Assembly: GCF_000023845.1 (NCBI RefSeq)
Contig: NC_013170.1
Location: forward strand, 930,001 to 994,000
Direction: 5' to 3'
Length of the DNA: 64,000 nt
Source: Cryptobacterium curtum DSM 15641
Lineage (GTDB): Bacteria; Actinomycetota; Coriobacteriia; Coriobacteriales; Eggerthellaceae
Both the position numbers and the translations under genes were made by a program. This document shows, piece after piece, positions 50,812 to 59,104 of the stretch. The number at the start of each line of letters is the position of its first letter. Position 1 is the stretch's first letter. The notes under the pieces are model-generated. The model was not told where the DNA came from and did not search any database. It saw only the letters and a program-made list of their open reading frames with translations.

Positions 50812-51176
50812 GTGCGCACCTCCTTGGTGTCTTCTCCTGCCTGCATGGAAAACGGTAGCGCCTTGTGCATATGTTTCGCGCTGTCTCCCGGTCGATAGAT
50901 ACCCACACGCAACAAACGGTACCAAAATGTTACTTATACGTTAAAAAGTAACACTCATAGAACTGCATGCTCATGTGTTTACGACCCTGAAGCACAGCGC
51001 TCTCGTCTGCCTTGAGCGCTCGTATGGTTAGTATAAGCCTTGTTGTTACTTCCGTATCACAGGGATCGGGGAAAACCCGCAGATTCGATTATTTGAGCGC
51101 ATTTATTGTCAGTTAAGACTATGGAGACCCTAAAAAGTCAAACAAATCGACCCCTAAAATCCACCCCTAGGCATAA
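50812..51176. other. Non-coding leader and promoter region upstream of hyaA
   Basis: About 365 bases with no supported gene. It holds the palindrome at 50928-50953 (separate entry), a short hairpin CGGG-N5-CCCG at 51067-51079, and a CCCCTAAAATCCACCCCTAGG-like stretch near 51150. Nothing else is recognised. Confidence 0.5.
50928..50953. promoter_or_regulatory. 26-base palindrome upstream of hyaABC
   Basis: TGTTACTT (50928-50935) and AAGTAACA (50946-50953) are perfect 8-base arms separated by ten bases, 117 bases before the hyaA ATG. It resembles an operator for a dimeric regulator. It does not match the FNR consensus TTGAT-N4-ATCAA. Confidence 0.5.
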
Positions 51177-51208
51177 AAAGGGATGTCAACCTGCGTTGAC
51201 ATCCCTTT
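51177..51208 (-). terminator. Bidirectional terminator after rubrerythrin
   Basis: AAAGGGATGTCAAC pairs perfectly with GTTGACATCCCTTT around CTGC. T-rich and A-rich flanks on either side allow termination in both directions. It lies 85 bases past the rubrerythrin stop codon. Confidence 0.85.
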
Positions 51209-51292
51209 ATCAGACACACTTTTGTCCTTTGCCTCACCTTTGCCGCAGAACGCTTAAATAACGTCTACTGCAAAGAATAGGTAGATTTGATC

Positions 51293-51832
51293 CTAGAAGT
51301 TTTCGGCGCGAATCTCAAAGAATGACTGAGGATGGTTGCATACGGGGCAAACCTTCGGAGCTTCTTTGCCGATGTGGATATGACCACAGTTGTTGCACTT
51401 CCAGACAACGACATCGCCGCGCTTGAATACTTCACCAGCGTTAATGCGATCGATCAGCTTGCGATAGCGAGCCTCATGTTCTTTTTCGATAGCACCTACG
51501 CCATCAAACAGCTCAGCGAGGTTGTTGAAGCCCTCTTCGCGTGCTGTTTTAGCGAAGTCGGCATACATGTCGTCCCACTCGTAGTATTCACCGGCAGCTG
51601 CGTCAGCAAGGTTGGTCAGAGTATCAGGGATGCTACCGTCATGCAGTGCCTTAAACCACAGCTTGGCATGTTCTTTTTCGTTCTGTGAAGTCTCCAAAAA
51701 GATATTCTGGATTTGCACATAGCCATCTTTCTTGGCCTGGCTCGCATAGTACTGATACTTCGTATGTGCCTGTGATTCGCCTGCAAAAGCGGTCTGCAGG
51801 TTCTTTTCAGTCTGACTGCCCTTTAGTTCCAT
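51293..51832 (-). CDS. rbr: Rubrerythrin
   Basis: 179 residues. The N-terminal diiron four-helix domain has two ExxH-type motifs ([10 protein letters not shown] with [20 protein letters not shown]). The C-terminal rubredoxin-like domain has [10 protein letters not shown] and CPVCNHPQ. It reduces hydrogen peroxide with electrons from rubredoxin in the cytoplasm of anaerobes. Monocistronic. With Dps and the peroxidase it makes up a peroxide defence set spread through the window. Confidence 0.97.
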   Translation of the reverse strand: MELKGSQTEKNLQTAFAGESQAHTKYQYYASQAKKDGYVQIQNIFLETSQNEKEHAKLWFKALHDGSIPDTLTNLADAAAGEYYEWDDMYADFAKTAREEGFNNLAELFDGVGAIEKEHEARYRKLIDRINAGEVFKRGDVVVWKCNNCGHIHIGKEAPKVCPVCNHPQSFFEIRAENF

Positions 51833-52134
51833 CGGGATGCCCCTTTCGTCTGCTTGCTTCTCGATGAGGCGATTATAACGCGGACTGATTCCTAATAAGA
51901 GTCTGTCACATAATCTTGAAAAGGAAGGGAAGCCTTACTAGAAAGTACCAGTTACCAGTATTTATTTAGCCTCTTCGTAATTTGTTTAAAGCCGTCCCCC
52001 TTCGCAAAGAGATTGTGTATCCTTGCGGCTATTCCACTGGTAGTATTCCACTGGTAAGCAATAAACCTATCACGGAGTGTCCGCAGGAATACCAGGCACT
52101 TCGATATTCCCGGGCAAGCAAGGAGCACTCACGC
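51833..52134. other. Intergenic region between rbr and pheA with a 14-base duplication
   Basis: ATTCCACTGGTAGT (52031-52044) is immediately repeated as ATTCCACTGGTAAG. I looked for a T-box (AGGGTGGNACC) ahead of pheA and did not find one. The frame open from 51982 belongs to no recognisable extension of PheA. Confidence 0.5.
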
Positions 52135-52995
52135 ATGGAGAAGACAACGATCGCGTATTTAGGACCCGCTGGAACAAATTGCGATGAAGCTGCTCGTGTG
52201 TTTGCCTGCCATATGGGAAAGGAAAGCACAACAGATAACTTCGATTTTATAGCCTGCCCAAGCTTTGCTGAAGTATTTGATGCTGTTGAACGCGAACAGA
52301 CCGATTATGGTGTCGTCGCCGTTGAGAATTCACTTGAAGGCTCGGTTACCAGTACTCTTGATCTCTTCGCTTTTGGCGGCACATCGCGTATCGTTGGGCA
52401 AACGGTTCTCGACATTCATCACTGCTTGCTTATCGCGCCAACAGCAGATCTTGCAGACGTGCAGCGCGTAGCATCCCACCCACAGGGACTTGCTCAATGT
52501 CGCCGGTTCCTATCCGAACAACTCCGTGGCTGCGAAACAATCACCGTGTCGTCAACCGCTGAAGCAGCCCGGCTTGCTGCAACCGACCCCCACATGGCTG
52601 CTATCGCTGATGAGTACGCAGCAAAACTATACGGCACACAGGTCTATGCACGTGAAATTGGTGATCGTGTTCGTAACGCCACCTCATTTGCTCTCATCAG
52701 TCGTAGCAAGCAGCCCACCTTTTCGCATGATGGTGTTTGGAAAACATCGCTCGCGCTGTTCTTGCAGGACAACAAAAAGGGCTCACTCAATATGATTCTC
52801 TCCGAGTTTGCCTATGCTGGTATCGATTTATCGATGATTCAATCGCGCCCAACTAAACAAGGGCTCGGCGATTACATGTTCTTCGTGGATATCCTTGGCC
52901 GCGAAAGCGACCCACGTGTGCAAACAGCGCTTAATTGCCTGCGACTTAAACTGCGCGAAGTAAAAGTACTCGGGACCTATCCCCTACTCTCATAA
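52135..52995 (+). CDS. pheA: Prephenate dehydratase
   Basis: 286 residues from ATG 52135 with AAGGAG upstream. The catalytic domain has IAYLGPAGTNCDEAA, YGVVAVENSLEGSVTSTLD and the conserved Thr-Phe region RNATSFALISR. A C-terminal ACT domain (GSLNMILSEFAYAGIDLSMI, then IQSRPTKQGLGDYMFFVDI, the ESRP-equivalent) gives phenylalanine feedback control. It converts prephenate to phenylpyruvate. No chorismate mutase domain is fused. Confidence 0.95.
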   Translation: MEKTTIAYLGPAGTNCDEAARVFACHMGKESTTDNFDFIACPSFAEVFDAVEREQTDYGVVAVENSLEGSVTSTLDLFAFGGTSRIVGQTVLDIHHCLLIAPTADLADVQRVASHPQGLAQCRRFLSEQLRGCETITVSSTAEAARLAATDPHMAAIADEYAAKLYGTQVYAREIGDRVRNATSFALISRSKQPTFSHDGVWKTSLALFLQDNKKGSLNMILSEFAYAGIDLSMIQSRPTKQGLGDYMFFVDILGRESDPRVQTALNCLRLKLREVKVLGTYPLLS

Positions 52996-53040
52996 GTGTC
53001 TATATACTTTCAGCTCAAATACCCACAGAGCTAGAGACAC
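52996..53040 (+). terminator. Stem-loop directly after pheA
   Basis: GTGTCTATA (52996-53004) pairs with TAGAGACAC (53032-53040) with one mismatch. AGCTC / GAGCT forms an inner stem. No T-run follows, so termination is uncertain; transcript stabilisation is an alternative. Confidence 0.4.
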
Positions 53041-53155
53041 AGCGGGTCAGCAAATAATAAACAGCCCGGCTTGGAAGTACACAGTACATTAGTCAGGTGA
53101 TAAGCAGTAGCACCAACAGAGGACGGCAGCATCGTGAATATGCTATCGAGCCGTG

Positions 53156-54103
53156 TTACACCTGTAAGGCATCGTCCACGCGCTGAAAAAATCCTTCAGC
53201 AGCTAGCTCGTCAACAAGGCGGTTCAGCGTCGTTTGATCGACAGACGGTCGACCCATCCGATTTTCTTCCGTATTCAGTAACGCACCAACTTCTGTGAAC
53301 GATATTCCTGAATGAGCAAGCACCGTACGTAAGATAAAGGCGCGCTTTTGACGATGCGACCCCTCAAAAGTGTTCTGCCGTGCATAATGAGCTGAGCGCC
53401 GGGTAGGATTTTTCTCCGTCTGCTTGATATGCGCACCCCAATCGAGCAGGGCATAATACCATCCCCGTGGGTTGTCATGGCTGCATGTTTGCTCGACAAG
53501 CGGAATAAGCTCGCGATCGTGTACCGCTTCAGTGTGATGAGCAAAAAACTCGTGAATAAAAACCGCGCGCACATTCGTTTCCACATACACCGCTGGCTTC
53601 TGAAACGCAAATGCCAGAATGCCACCAGCCGTTGCGGGTCCAATACCCGGAAGTGATAGCAGATCATCAAGCGTATCGGGCATCGTCGAGTCAAACCGCT
53701 CGACACACGCACAAGCTGCTCGCATAAGCGCGAGAGCGCGACGGTTATAGCCAAGGCCTTGCCACAGTTCGAGCACCTGTGCGGTTTCGGCATGTGCCAG
53801 ATCGTCAATTGTCGGAAAGGCTTCCATAAAACGCGGCCAGAACTTTTCAACACGAGAAACCTGCGTCTGCTGCAACATAACCTCGGATACATAGACCGCA
53901 TATGCGTCGTCGATGCCACGCCAGGGCAAATTATCACGCGCATATGCAAGGCCAGCTTCCCATACAGCGCGACGAAATGCTTCAAGCCGTTCTTCTGTCG
54001 GTACGCCATGATTAAACTCGGTACAAGCACCATCACCAACAATAGTGCTTCCCTGAACGTATGCGTTAGATGATGCTGCAGACGAAACGCGCTTTTGAGT
54101 CAT
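53156..54103 (-). CDS. MutY-like adenine glycosylase lacking the Fe-S cluster
   Basis: 315 residues. The HhH-GPD core is clear: LPWRGIDDAYAVYVSEVMLQ with the MutY general-acid Glu, and LLSLPGIGPATAGGILAFAF (HhH). The catalytic Asp position reads YVETNVRAVF, Glu instead of Asp. The region where MutY binds 4Fe-4S (LDWGAHIKQTEKNPTRRSAH) has no cysteines. The C terminus is a small winged-helix-like segment (TLNRLVDELAAEGFFQRV) instead of the NUDIX-like 8-oxoG reader. Adenine removal opposite 8-oxoguanine is therefore uncertain. Convergent with pheA. Confidence 0.8.
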   Translation of the reverse strand: MTQKRVSSAASSNAYVQGSTIVGDGACTEFNHGVPTEERLEAFRRAVWEAGLAYARDNLPWRGIDDAYAVYVSEVMLQQTQVSRVEKFWPRFMEAFPTIDDLAHAETAQVLELWQGLGYNRRALALMRAACACVERFDSTMPDTLDDLLSLPGIGPATAGGILAFAFQKPAVYVETNVRAVFIHEFFAHHTEAVHDRELIPLVEQTCSHDNPRGWYYALLDWGAHIKQTEKNPTRRSAHYARQNTFEGSHRQKRAFILRTVLAHSGISFTEVGALLNTEENRMGRPSVDQTTLNRLVDELAAEGFFQRVDDALQV

Positions 54104-54124
54104 CGTGCTTCTACCTATAGCTGC

Positions 54125-54637
54125 TTAGTTGCAAGTAACCGCGCACGACGTGGGAGCGCGTCCATCGAGAAGCTCATCAAGACTCGTACGTACCGCCTCA
54201 TCCGCCGCCTCAATGGTTGAAGCAGGGATATTTGAACTTGTTGACTCAAACATATCGGAAAGCGTTACCGAATCGAACAGCGTGTTGAGCATTTTATCGG
54301 CAACTTGCCAGAGCTGGTTGAAACGGCAACCCTCGCTTTTTGAACATGACTGCGGATCAGCCGCACAAGCCGACACCGTTACCTCACCCTGCAATGCATG
54401 CAATACATCAAGCACCGTTACCTGCGAAAGATCAATCGCAAGCTGCAATCCACCATGTGCGCCCCGTACCGTACGTACATACCCCGCTTGCACAAGATCA
54501 TGCTGAATGGTGCGGGCAAAGGCATAGGGAATCTCTTCTTCCTCAGAGATTTCAGCAACCGACACAAAACGGTCTCGGTGGCGGTAAGCACTGCGCAGAA
54601 TACGGCAGGCATAGTCGCAACGGCGGGTCAGTTCCAC
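54125..54637 (-). CDS. Rrf2-family (IscR-like) transcriptional regulator
   Basis: 170 residues from GTG 54637, one base after the stop of the upstream gene (TAAGGTG) with GAAGGAGG eight bases before; the longer frame to 54781 overlaps that gene and is unlikely. Winged HTH: ELTRRCDYACRILRSAYRHR, SVAEISEEEEIPYAFARTIQ, GYVRTVRGAHGGLQLA. Three cysteines (CAADPQSCSKSEGC) form an IscR-like cluster site, so it may sense Fe-S status, oxygen or nitric oxide. Translation is coupled to the pseudo-AAA protein, which suggests a joint function. Target genes are unknown. Confidence 0.87.
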   Translation of the reverse strand: MELTRRCDYACRILRSAYRHRDRFVSVAEISEEEEIPYAFARTIQHDLVQAGYVRTVRGAHGGLQLAIDLSQVTVLDVLHALQGEVTVSACAADPQSCSKSEGCRFNQLWQVADKMLNTLFDSVTLSDMFESTSSNIPASTIEAADEAVRTSLDELLDGRAPTSCAVTCN

Positions 54638-54638
54638 C

Positions 54639-56309
54639 TTATCGGCCTCCTTCTTCATCGAGAAGGTCGTCAAGGCGTTCGAACTCCCCTTGCATACTAT
54701 CGATAACCGCATTTTCAAGCCGGCGATATTCATCGGATTCAACCGGGTGGTACGAGGCGAGTTTCTCAAACACATTCGCACGCGTCACCGGCACAAACCG
54801 ACGCTCGCGCACACCCGCACGAAATGCTTCCTCCACCGACTGACGCGCTGCCTCATAGATTTCAATGCGTGTCAGGTGCGATGAATATGTCACCAAATCT
54901 TCCCGATCGATAGGACGAAGCGATGGGTGCAACGTGCAGATGTGTTGCCAAATAGCAGCGCGTTCGGTGCGAGTTGGCAGCCCGATAGATACTTCGTCGA
55001 TCGGATCGAGGAGGCTTGCGAAAAAGCCATCAAGTGGCGTTATATCCGATGCCGTAGCAATCACCGCAACAGCGGGATTTTCTACCGCCTGACGTATGAA
55101 ATTGATAACTTCGCGCGCCCCGCGCGTGAGCTGCATTGAAGTGATGGATGGATCAATATCGGAAGGAAGATCGGGAACACCCCAGTCGTCAACATCCTCA
55201 AGCATGAGTACGCCCGGACCCTCGAACGAGGCATGGCCGAAATGTGGACGCAGGCGAAATTCAGGTGAAGCCATAACGGAAAGAACCGGCATACCTTGTG
55301 GCGTCATATCCATCGACATGCGTACGAGCGGGCCAGCCAACTCACCCGCCAGTGCAAGCATAAATTGGTTAGCATCTTCGCGGGCAGCAGCGCGCACGAG
55401 GATGGTATCAATCTGCGGAATACCTGACACACCGTGACGACTGTCAAGCAAATCAACCAGTTGACCAAATGCTTCATCGTCAGAAAGACCAATCCCGCGG
55501 CGACGCATCTGTGCAATTGCCTTGTCATACCCGATGAGGTCTGCAAAAGTAATGCGCTCTTCGCTATCACCTGCCCCATCGGTATCTGATTCTTTTTGAG
55601 GCTCGTCTGACTGTACCGCAGATGTCTTCTTCGCAGATGGCAAAGGAATCTTCTTACGCACAGCATTAGATGTATCAGATGCCTGTTTCTGCCTGTGAGA
55701 AGTATCCTTCACGGTATGAGCTTCGTCCATGGCAGATGCGCCACTTGCACTACTTGCGCTACTGGCTGACTCATCGTCTGTCTCAGCTGCTGCGTGCTCT
55801 AACGTGGCGTGGGATTCTTTCGCTGCACTCGAAGAAGGCGTGAGCCCTCCAACCGCCAGCGTCATATCCCCTATTTGCATGATTGAATCGGCATCAATCA
55901 GATCGTCGGCAAGTAAATCTGCCATGCCTTGGGCTGCTTCAGGTGTAAAGCCAAATTCTTCAAGACGGTCGAGTGCCATCCGCTGAAGCTGACGCGCGCG
56001 ATTACGCTGTTCATCGGCAGTAGAGTACGGCTGAAGCTTTTCAAAAATATGTTCAGCAAGAGAGCGCTCATTTGATTCGCAGGCCGTAATCCACGCTTGG
56101 CGTAAACCTTCAACCACGCGGCGAGAAGGAGATTCAGAATCTTCCTGTGCTTTTTCAAAAGCAGCAAGATACAAATGAGCAGCTAAAGACCCATCACCCG
56201 CTTCGCGGGCACGTTCAGCCTGGGTAAGATATGCCTCCGAGCTTGAGGGCGCAGAACTACGGGCACGGCGGCCGGCAGATCCACCAAAGTTCAAGTTGAA
56301 ACCGAACAT
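54639..56309 (-). CDS. Degenerate AAA-like protein without Walker A
   Basis: 556 residues from ATG 56309 (AAGGAGG upstream); GTG 56318 is too close to it. Residues 1-130 are helical and TPR-like (YLTQAERAREAGDGSLAAHL). About 150-255 is low-complexity Ser/Asp/Glu. Residues 260-530 follow a classical AAA fold, but the P-loop reads ILVRAAAREDANQFMLALAG where GPPGTGKT is expected, Walker B reads GVLMLEDVDDWG, and the arginine finger region (LDGFFASLLDPIDEVSIGLP) lacks Arg. It is thus probably a non-hydrolysing scaffold. Co-transcribed with the Rrf2 regulator. No family name is known to me. Confidence 0.7.
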   Translation of the reverse strand: MFGFNLNFGGSAGRRARSSAPSSSEAYLTQAERAREAGDGSLAAHLYLAAFEKAQEDSESPSRRVVEGLRQAWITACESNERSLAEHIFEKLQPYSTADEQRNRARQLQRMALDRLEEFGFTPEAAQGMADLLADDLIDADSIMQIGDMTLAVGGLTPSSSAAKESHATLEHAAAETDDESASSASSASGASAMDEAHTVKDTSHRQKQASDTSNAVRKKIPLPSAKKTSAVQSDEPQKESDTDGAGDSEERITFADLIGYDKAIAQMRRRGIGLSDDEAFGQLVDLLDSRHGVSGIPQIDTILVRAAAREDANQFMLALAGELAGPLVRMSMDMTPQGMPVLSVMASPEFRLRPHFGHASFEGPGVLMLEDVDDWGVPDLPSDIDPSITSMQLTRGAREVINFIRQAVENPAVAVIATASDITPLDGFFASLLDPIDEVSIGLPTRTERAAIWQHICTLHPSLRPIDREDLVTYSSHLTRIEIYEAARQSVEEAFRAGVRERRFVPVTRANVFEKLASYHPVESDEYRRLENAVIDSMQGEFERLDDLLDEEGGR

Positions 56310-56473
56310 AGCGTCCACCCTCCTTTACGTCGTAGGCCTCAATAGTAGTGGTGTTGTTCGTGTTCACCGATAGTGTTCGAATTTATGGTAGCTGCTCTTG
56401 CCCAAGAACAAGCGACAAAATGAAAGAGCCGATACAATCGTCACCTTCCTGACAACAGTTTGGGCTTCTTGTA

Positions 56474-57184
56474 TCAGGAATTCCAGTCAAGAATGGGCCA
56501 GCCCTGCCGCTTTGCCTCACGCTCGAGCGGATTATCGGGCGTTACCGCATAGGGATGATCGGCCATGCGCAAGAGCGGTAAATCGGAATGATGGTCGCCA
56601 TAAGCATGCGTAACAACCCAACCTCCGGGGCCAAATGTTTTATCAGCAAGCCGGGTAAGCGCAGCGACTTTTTCAGCGCCCTCCACTGGTAAACCTTCGA
56701 CTTGGCGAGTGTAGCGTCCTGCTGCATCGACATGCATGCGCGTCGATGTCTGTAAATCAAACGAATGATTTTGCTGAGCTCGCTTAACAATAGGCTCCCA
56801 ACTTGCTGAAACGACAACCACCGTACGACCTGCTTGTGTATGAGCACGCATACTCTGTTCGGCTTGCTCACGGAAACAGGATGCCACTTCTTCGTCGTAA
56901 AAGTGAGAAAGGTAGGCATCGACTTCGGCCTTCGGTTCACCGGCAAACGCCTTAAAAACCTGAGAGCGCACCCAGCTTTCGTTTTGCGGTAAACGCAGTT
57001 TATAGCGCAATGCCCACAGACCAATACGCAAACCTGCGGTTAAGCGAAGGCGACGATTACGCAGAAGATACCGCACCAGCATAACGGGAGAATTACCCGT
57101 GATACTCGTACCATCAAAATCGTAGACTGCCAACTGAACCGGACTGTCCGGTTGAGACGGCGCATCATGCGCAGAATGACTCAT
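56474..57184 (-). CDS. HAD-IB phosphatase (SerB-like)
   Basis: 236 residues. Motif I is VYDFDGTSITGNS (nucleophile Asp), motif II VVVSASWEP, motif IV AYGDHHSDLPLL. The helical cap matches HAD-IB (phosphoserine phosphatase and PGP-like enzymes). The substrate cannot be assigned. It starts four bases after the stop of the ABC-exporter remnant, whose coding sequence also supplies a Shine-Dalgarno-like GGAAG. In the ancestral arrangement the ABC exporter was probably its upstream partner. Confidence 0.85.
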   Translation of the reverse strand: MSHSAHDAPSQPDSPVQLAVYDFDGTSITGNSPVMLVRYLLRNRRLRLTAGLRIGLWALRYKLRLPQNESWVRSQVFKAFAGEPKAEVDAYLSHFYDEEVASCFREQAEQSMRAHTQAGRTVVVVSASWEPIVKRAQQNHSFDLQTSTRMHVDAAGRYTRQVEGLPVEGAEKVAALTRLADKTFGPGGWVVTHAYGDHHSDLPLLRMADHPYAVTPDNPLEREAKRQGWPILDWNS

Positions 57185-57188
57185 GTCC

Positions 57189-57305
57189 TTATGCTTCCAG
57201 CCCGTCTTCTTCCTGTGCTTCGAATCGAGAATTGTACAGCTTTACATAAAAGCCGCCAAGCGCAAGCAACTGCTCATGCGTGCCTTGCTCTACTACATCC
57301 CATTC
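57189..57305 (-). pseudogene. C-terminal remnant of an ABC exporter gene
   Basis: Directly after the MFS stop, in the same frame, the minus strand reads WDVVEQGTHEQLLALGGFYV, then KLYNSRFEAQEEDGLEA and a stop. VEQGTHEQLLALGGFY...LYNSRFE is the characteristic C terminus of MsbA/LmrA-type ABC exporters. Only about 38 codons remain; the membrane domain, Walker motifs and signature are gone. A deletion joining the MFS gene to the exporter tail, or replacement of the exporter by the MFS gene, would explain it. Confidence 0.82.
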
Positions 57306-58841
57306 TTACTTATTATCTCGGCGCTTCAAAGGCTTTACCACCATAAGCACGATAGCCAGGGTAAAGATTGCTAAGGCAACCTGGATACCAAAGCTGGCAT
57401 TAAGCCCCACAACTGAAAGCCCTTCTGAAGCAGTAGGTGCCCCTGGATCAAGCTGCATAGTGGCTGCCGACATCATGGCAACGAGCACGCTTGATCCAAG
57501 CGCCCCGCCGATCTGGCGAAAAGAATTAACAATAGCGGTACCATGTGCCACATCACCACCTTTAAGCTTCTCAAGAGCATAGGCGGTCATCGGCATCATT
57601 AAGAAGGCTAAGCCAATCATACGAACACCATATACGAGTGCCACCACTACCAGAGGAGTTTCACCGTCAAAGATAGTAAAACCAAGAGATCCAGCCGCAA
57701 GACAGGAAAGCCCAATTGTTGCACTTACGCGCATGCCATGACGGTCGTAAAATCCACCAACGACCGGACTGGCAAATGCCATCAGCAATGATCCTGGTAG
57801 CAAAATAAGTCCCGCATTAAGCGCACTAACTCCATGGAGTTCCTGCATATACAACGGCAATTGAACAGTGCCGACCACCATGGCAATTTGCGCAAGCGCA
57901 GTAAGCCCCACTCCCAAGATGACATGCTTCCCGCGGAAAAGAGACAAACGCAACAGGGGCTGTTCCATATGAGCCTGCCGATAACAGAAGGCAACAATCA
58001 GAAATGCACCCAACAGATCAAGCGAATAACTAAACCACTGATACAGACCCTGCTGTTCAGTACAGGTAACCCCAACCATAAAGATGATAAGGCCCGGAAT
58101 AAACAGCAGACATGACCGAATATCGAGCACCTCGTGATGATGCTCGCCAAAATTATGCACGGTGAACACAGAAACAATCAATGCCATTGCGCCAAGGCCA
58201 CCCAAGATATCAAAAACCGCTCGCCATCCCCAGAACTGCACGATGGCACCAGAAAGCACCGGACCAAGCACTGGCGCAAAACCAATAACCATACCAACCA
58301 GGCCTAATGCAAAACCGTGACGTTCTTTCGGATACACCTCTACGGCAACATTCTGAATCAGCGGGATCATAATGCCATTGCCGCCAGCTTGCAGGAAGCG
58401 CGCAGCAAGAAGCACAGGATAGTTCGGCGCAAAAATAGCAATGCCTGACCCCATCACAAAGAAGCACATCGCCGCAAGAAACAACTTACGGGTATCAAAC
58501 GAATTGATAAGGAATGCTGTCAGCACACTGAGGATACCGAGCACATAGAAATAGCCGGTGGTTAAAAGCTGAGCGAGTGTCGTATCAACGTTAAAGTCGG
58601 ACATGATATACGGAAGTGCCGCCGAAAGCATGCTCTGTGCCGAGCAGGTCACAAATGAAGCGGCAAGCATAACAAATAGTGACCCTTTTGGACTTATGGG
58701 CAGCGGAAGCACATGCCTCCGCGCAGATGCCAACGCACTATCCGCCGTTTTAGGGGACACACTCGATACCTCAGATATCTCAGATGCATCGGACTGTTCG
58801 GTCGTCGATGCGCGCTCAACCATCATATCTGGCATACTCAC
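57306..58841 (-). CDS. MFS exporter of the DHA2 (EmrB/QacA) family
   Basis: 511 residues with 14 predicted membrane helices, as in DHA2 drug:proton antiporters. Motifs: FNVDTTLAQLLTTGYFYVLG, the motif-C-like GLVGMVIGFAPVLGPVLSGA, FDTRKLFLAAMCFF after loop 2-3. The GTG at 58841 has AGGAAG at good spacing; ATG 58835 is possible. It probably exports toxic organics. Specificity is unknown. A 60-base imperfect hairpin lies 52 bases upstream (58893-58952). The 3' end abuts an ABC remnant. Confidence 0.9.
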   Translation of the reverse strand: MSMPDMMVERASTTEQSDASEISEVSSVSPKTADSALASARRHVLPLPISPKGSLFVMLAASFVTCSAQSMLSAALPYIMSDFNVDTTLAQLLTTGYFYVLGILSVLTAFLINSFDTRKLFLAAMCFFVMGSGIAIFAPNYPVLLAARFLQAGGNGIMIPLIQNVAVEVYPKERHGFALGLVGMVIGFAPVLGPVLSGAIVQFWGWRAVFDILGGLGAMALIVSVFTVHNFGEHHHEVLDIRSCLLFIPGLIIFMVGVTCTEQQGLYQWFSYSLDLLGAFLIVAFCYRQAHMEQPLLRLSLFRGKHVILGVGLTALAQIAMVVGTVQLPLYMQELHGVSALNAGLILLPGSLLMAFASPVVGGFYDRHGMRVSATIGLSCLAAGSLGFTIFDGETPLVVVALVYGVRMIGLAFLMMPMTAYALEKLKGGDVAHGTAIVNSFRQIGGALGSSVLVAMMSAATMQLDPGAPTASEGLSVVGLNASFGIQVALAIFTLAIVLMVVKPLKRRDNK

Positions 58842-58892
58842 CCGTGTTCTTCCTATTCAATCGGAACAAATGGAGTATAGCAAACGAACGCA

Positions 58893-58952
58893 GCGCGCCA
58901 CCGAGGGTTTATACAGCTCCCTTTAAACAGGGCTGTTTCCTCGGCGGCGCGC
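58893..58952 (-). promoter_or_regulatory. Long imperfect stem-loop upstream of the MFS exporter
   Basis: GCGCGCC-A-CCGAGG (58893-58906) pairs with CCTCGG-C-GGCGCGC (58939-58952). Inside it ACAGC-T-CCCT (58913-58922) pairs with AGGGCTGT (58929-58936). In the leader or promoter of an efflux gene this could be an attenuator, an operator or a small-molecule-sensing RNA. I do not recognise a described riboswitch. Confidence 0.5.
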
Positions 58953-59048
58953 ACAGGTACGATACCTCTGTATTGGGCGATGCCCCTCAAACACCAATTC
59001 CGTTCATGTTATGAAGCAGGCAGTCGAGTGCTGCTGTTCGAGCAATCA

Positions 59049-59082
59049 CCTTGTAGCCTTGTAGCCGTTTATAGCCTTATAG
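59049..59082. repeat. 8-base tandem repeats after the FAD reductase gene
   Basis: CCTTGTAG CCTTGTAG CCGTTTATAG CCTTATAG: four head-to-tail units, 22 bases past the reductase stop codon. Confidence 0.75.
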
Positions 59083-59104
59083 CTCGATACCGACTCTCGC
59101 GCAT

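Noticed and set aside
51833-52134. T-box leader before pheA
   Set aside because: The antiterminator motif AGGGTGGNACC is missing, and no terminator hairpin lies just before pheA.
58893-58952. Terminal inverted repeat of an insertion element
   Set aside because: There is no transposase, no second end and no target duplication; a single stem-loop explains it.
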